Positions 61,046 through 64,000 of a DNA stretch of 64,000 nucleotides are shown in pieces. This DNA comes from Tipula vernalis. Taxonomy: Eukaryota > Arthropoda > Insecta > Diptera > Tipulidae. Both the position numbers and the translations under genes were made by a program. The notes beneath the pieces were generated by a model. That model saw only the letters and a list, made by a program, of their open reading frames with translations. It searched no databases and was not told the origin of the DNA. How positions within the stretch are numbered: the stretch's first letter is position 1; the number at the start of each line of letters is the position of its first letter. The DNA is taken from contig OY282560.1 of assembly GCA_958295665.1 (NCBI GenBank), forward strand, positions 306,137,236 through 306,201,235, written 5' to 3'.

Positions 61046-62065
61046 ATGTCGGAAATCGAACAAGTTTCTACCCAATTGAATCAAGTTTTAGAGCAACTTA
61101 GCCTAATTGCTCAAAAATAAAGTGAGCATGAACAGGCGCTGGCGTATCTGAACAAAACAGATCAAGAAAAGATCCCAGCTCCACAACGACTCACTCTGGA
61201 CGTATTCCGGATCCCAGATCCGATAAAATCGATCCCCAATTTCGATGGAAATCGAAAACAGTTAGTATCTTGGCTGAAAACAGTCGAAGATACATTAAGT
61301 TTCTTTGAACCTATAGTGCAAAAACAGCAAATGCGAATTTACTGGCAAGCGGTTCAAAATAAAATCGAAGGCAAAGCAAAAGATATTCTGTGCTTAGCCG
61401 GAAACCCCCAAACTTTTGGGGAAATTAAACAAATATTGGTAGAAGCTCTCGGAGATAAACAAGAGTTATCCTTCTATAAGTCCCAACTTTGGACAACACA
61501 GCAAATGGGCAATATGTCCATTCACGCGTATTATAACAAAACCAAGGAAATCTTGCAGAGCATTAAAACTCTAGCAAAACAAAACCCAATTTAAAATCGT
61601 CCCTGGCTGGCAATAAGTACATTCATTGAAGAGGATGTACTAGCCGCATTTATCGCAGGTTTGAAAAAGCCGTATTTCGGCTATGCTCAGGCAGCAAGGC
61701 CCAAAAATCTGGAAGAGGCTTATGCATTTTTGTGCAAATTCAGCGCAAATGAAACAATTTCAAATAACTCTAAGAAAATGTCTGAAATTAAAACCTATAA
61801 CCAAAATAGGGTTCCGCAAAAGTTGGAACAAGCAAATTTCAGAAGACAACAATATCCTGTTACTGAAAGGAAACCTTTGGGACCAGCGCCTGATAATTCA
61901 AAGCCGATCCCAATGGAGATAGATCACTCGCTTAGATCTAGAAAAACCTTCAATACAAGAATTATAAACAACCACGAAGTCCCAGAAAATGTTGAAGAAA
62001 CAGCTAATATAAATTCCAAAAATGATAATTTTTGGGAGGGACAGGAATCAGATACACAAGACTAA
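61046..62065 (+). pseudogene. G5 Gag with two internal stops
   Basis: 339 codons in one frame from ATG at 61046, interrupted by TAA at 61118-61120 and 61592-61594. It shows FDGNRKQLVSWLKTVEDTL, IEGKAKDILCLAGNP and FIAGLKKPYFGYAQAARP, followed by PIPMEIDHSLRSR. This is the Gag type of 17.6/297-like elements, which lacks a clear zinc knuckle here. Confidence 0.8.
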
Positions 62066-63350
62066 ATTTCTTGCCGTATCTAAAATGCCACAACAAAATA
62101 ACTAACAAAACAATAACATTATTAATAGACACTGGGGCCAACAAAAACATAATAAGGCCAAACATTATTCCAAAAAATCTCTTAGAATCTGAAACAACGA
62201 AGAATGTTCTAGGAACACAAAATCTTTCAACAAAAGGCAAAATCAATTTTCTTGGGTTCAATTTACCCAAACAAACCTACTACGAATTTAGTTTCCATAA
62301 ATTTATTTGATGGTATCTTAGGATCCCAATCAATGGCGGCAATGAACGCTAAGATTGATTATAAATCTAGTACAATATATTTAAATAATAAAACTTTAAC
62401 GTTCTACCGTTATTACCAAACAAAAAATTTATATAATCATACAGTAACGTTCAATACCAAAACTTTAAAACTTTTCAACGTGCAATGAATCACGTATTAA
62501 ACGGCTTAGTGGGAGAAGTTTGCTACTCGTATGTATATCTAGACGATATCATGATTGTGGGTTGCAATCTGGAAAACCACATTGAAAATCTTTGCAAGGT
62601 TTTAAAACGTCTTGCACAATTCAACCTAAAAATACAACTGGACAAATGTGAGTTTCTAAAAAGAGAGACGGAATTCCTCGGACACCTTATCACTCAGGAT
62701 GGGGTAAAACCAAATCCCGATAAAGTCTAAAAAATCATTGAATGGCCATTACCGACGACACAGAAGCAAGTCAAACAATTCCTCGGACTTGCAGGTTATT
62801 ATAGACGCTTCATTAGGGATTATTATAAAATTACGAAACCAATGACCAAATTTTTGAAAAAAGAGAAAGACGTCGATGTAAGAGATCCCGACTATATAAA
62901 AGCGTTTGAAACACTAAAATAAATATTGTCCACAGACCAAAATATTGGCCTATCCGGACTTTTCGAAACAATTTATACTACCAACCGACGCATCAGACTA
63001 TGCTCTTACAGTATTGTCTCAAATACAAGATAACATAGAAAAGCCGATTGCTTTTGCATCTAGGACCCTAAATTCCACCGAAACCAATTACGCGACTATA
63101 ATGAGAAAGAAGCGTTAGCTATTATATGGGCCATAAAGAAATACAACCCATACCTACACGGTAATAAATTTACACTTGTGACCAAACACAAGCCAATTAC
63201 TTTCGTTAAAACTTCGGAGAAAAACTCCAAAATTCTAAGATGGCGTTTAGAGTTAGAAAACTTTGACTACGACATCGTCCATAAAGAAGGAAAAACTAAT
63301 ATTTTCGCGGACGCAGTAAGCAGAATACCCAACATCGATTAAAAAACGGA
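62032..63350 (+). pseudogene. G5 protease, truncated RT and RNase H
   Basis: Protease: ITLLIDTGANKNIIRP. RT begins abruptly at FQRAMNHVLNGL, so fingers and most of the palm are deleted. It keeps VYLDDIMIVG, ETEFLGHLITQDGVKPNPDKV and FLGLAGYYRRFI, with stops at 62728-62730 and near 62920. RNase [13 protein letters not shown] and [22 protein letters not shown] has Lys where TDHKP is expected. It ends with ADAVSRIPN. Confidence 0.83.
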
Positions 63351-64000
63351 AATAAACTTCAATGAGAATAACATCACTTCACGTGAATATGACAGAAATA
63401 GACAGAATTCGAACGACGAAGACGATTCTATGCAGAATCACACGTCAAGTGATTCCGACACAATTCATTCAGCCAATCCTTCGGATGAATATTTTCTACA
63501 TTTTTCTGAATGACCTGTAAATTATTATAGGAATCAGATAATTTTCCGAATTTCGAGGATTTTCTGAATCATCTCGGAGGAAATTTTTCCCAACGTACAC
63601 AGAGTTATAATTGTTAAAGACAATTTTAGTAAAGAAGATATAACTCATTACCTTAAAACCTATCACAATAATAAACAAACCGCGATACTCGCACCTGAAA
63701 TCGGAACGGAAAAATTCAACAATCATATAGAGAAAATTTTTCACAAAATGGTCACTTCGTACTCGTTAGTAAAATAGTAGAAGATGTAACTTATGAGGAT
63801 AGGCAGGATACTTTAATCATAAAAGAGCACGATAGAGCACATAGGGGGATTAAAGAAGTAGAGAACCAAATTAAATGATCCTATTATTTCCCAAACATGA
63901 TAAAGAAAATCAAGAGTTGCATTAATAGTTGTAATAATTGCAATATTCATAAATATGATAGGAAACCTTACAATATCAAATTGTCCCCAAGACAAAGCAC
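63351..64000 (+). pseudogene. G5 integrase N-terminal region
   Basis: A Ser/Asn/Asp-rich linker (NDEDDSMQNHTSSDSD) is followed, across stops and shifts, by FPNVHRVIIVKDNF and TYHNNKQTAILAP. The HHCC zinc domain HDRAHRGIKEVENQIK...CINSCNNC is near 63828-63950. The DDE core would start beyond the edge. Confidence 0.7.

Larger units (their letters stand above)
60130..64000 (+). mobile_element. G5: 17.6/297-like Ty3/gypsy element (runs off right edge)
   Basis: The end of a 5' LTR, a primer site, Gag, protease, a deleted RT, RNase H and the integrase zinc domain occur in order on the plus strand. Multiple stops are present. The integrase core and 3' LTR lie outside the window. The LTR start between 60130 and 60210 is not resolved. 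Confidence 0.83.

Overview
The window looks like repeat-dense nuclear DNA from an arthropod, most likely an insect. The evidence is the mix of BEL/Pao, Ty3/gypsy and Ty1/copia LTR elements, Harbinger, piggyBac and Tc1 relics, a tRNA-derived SINE, an R1-like LINE, long (TA)n and (GT)n microsatellites, AT-rich spacers and a 61-bp intron. I found no convincing host gene, rRNA, intact tRNA or CRISPR. The species cannot be named from the sequence. All identifications come from reading motifs by eye; no database was searched.

Layout. 1-7.5 kb: a gypsy element (G1, minus) runs off the left edge and is inserted in the 3' LTR of an older gypsy element (G2, minus). 8.05-25.7 kb: an old plus-strand BEL element (BEL-A) is split by three minus-strand LTR elements. 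These are a copia element (8597-13009), BEL-2 (13425-20176, perfect 5-bp target duplication) and a Pao-like element BEL-3 (20463 to about 25397). 26.4-32.1 kb: a degenerate AACTCAACCC-rich array interrupted by a palindromic element and a 5'-truncated gypsy element (G3, plus), followed by (TA)n. 32.5-34.1 kb: a Tc1 relic and a SINE. 34.2-37.0 kb: no recognisable feature beyond a weak TATA-like site. 37.0-40.9 kb: (GT)n and two head-to-tail R1-like LINE fragments (minus). 41.0-44.3 kb: a CsRn1-like gypsy element (G4, plus) with its 3' LTR, then (TA)n. 44.4-51.6 kb: BEL-1 (plus), the youngest and most complete element, inserted inside that (TA)n. 51.9-53.7 kb: a decayed Harbinger element with convergent Myb-like and transposase genes. 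54.6-56.8 kb: a BEL 5' fragment, pogo-like MITEs and a piggyBac remnant. 59.5-60.0 kb: a foldback repeat. 60.1-64.0 kb: a 17.6/297-like gypsy element (G5, plus) that runs off the right edge.

The genes do not form a host pathway. Each autonomous element carries its own Gag, protease, RT/RNase H and integrase, or a DDE transposase with a partner. Only two elements look close to functional. BEL-1 has 731-bp LTRs that differ at about three sites and one internal stop codon. G1 is open over all 809 codons visible. My LTR comparisons by eye suggest a relative order of insertion from young to old: BEL-1, BEL-2, copia, then G2 and BEL-3, with BEL-A oldest. The main value of the window is as a record of nested insertion, with several element-level peculiarities listed under findings.
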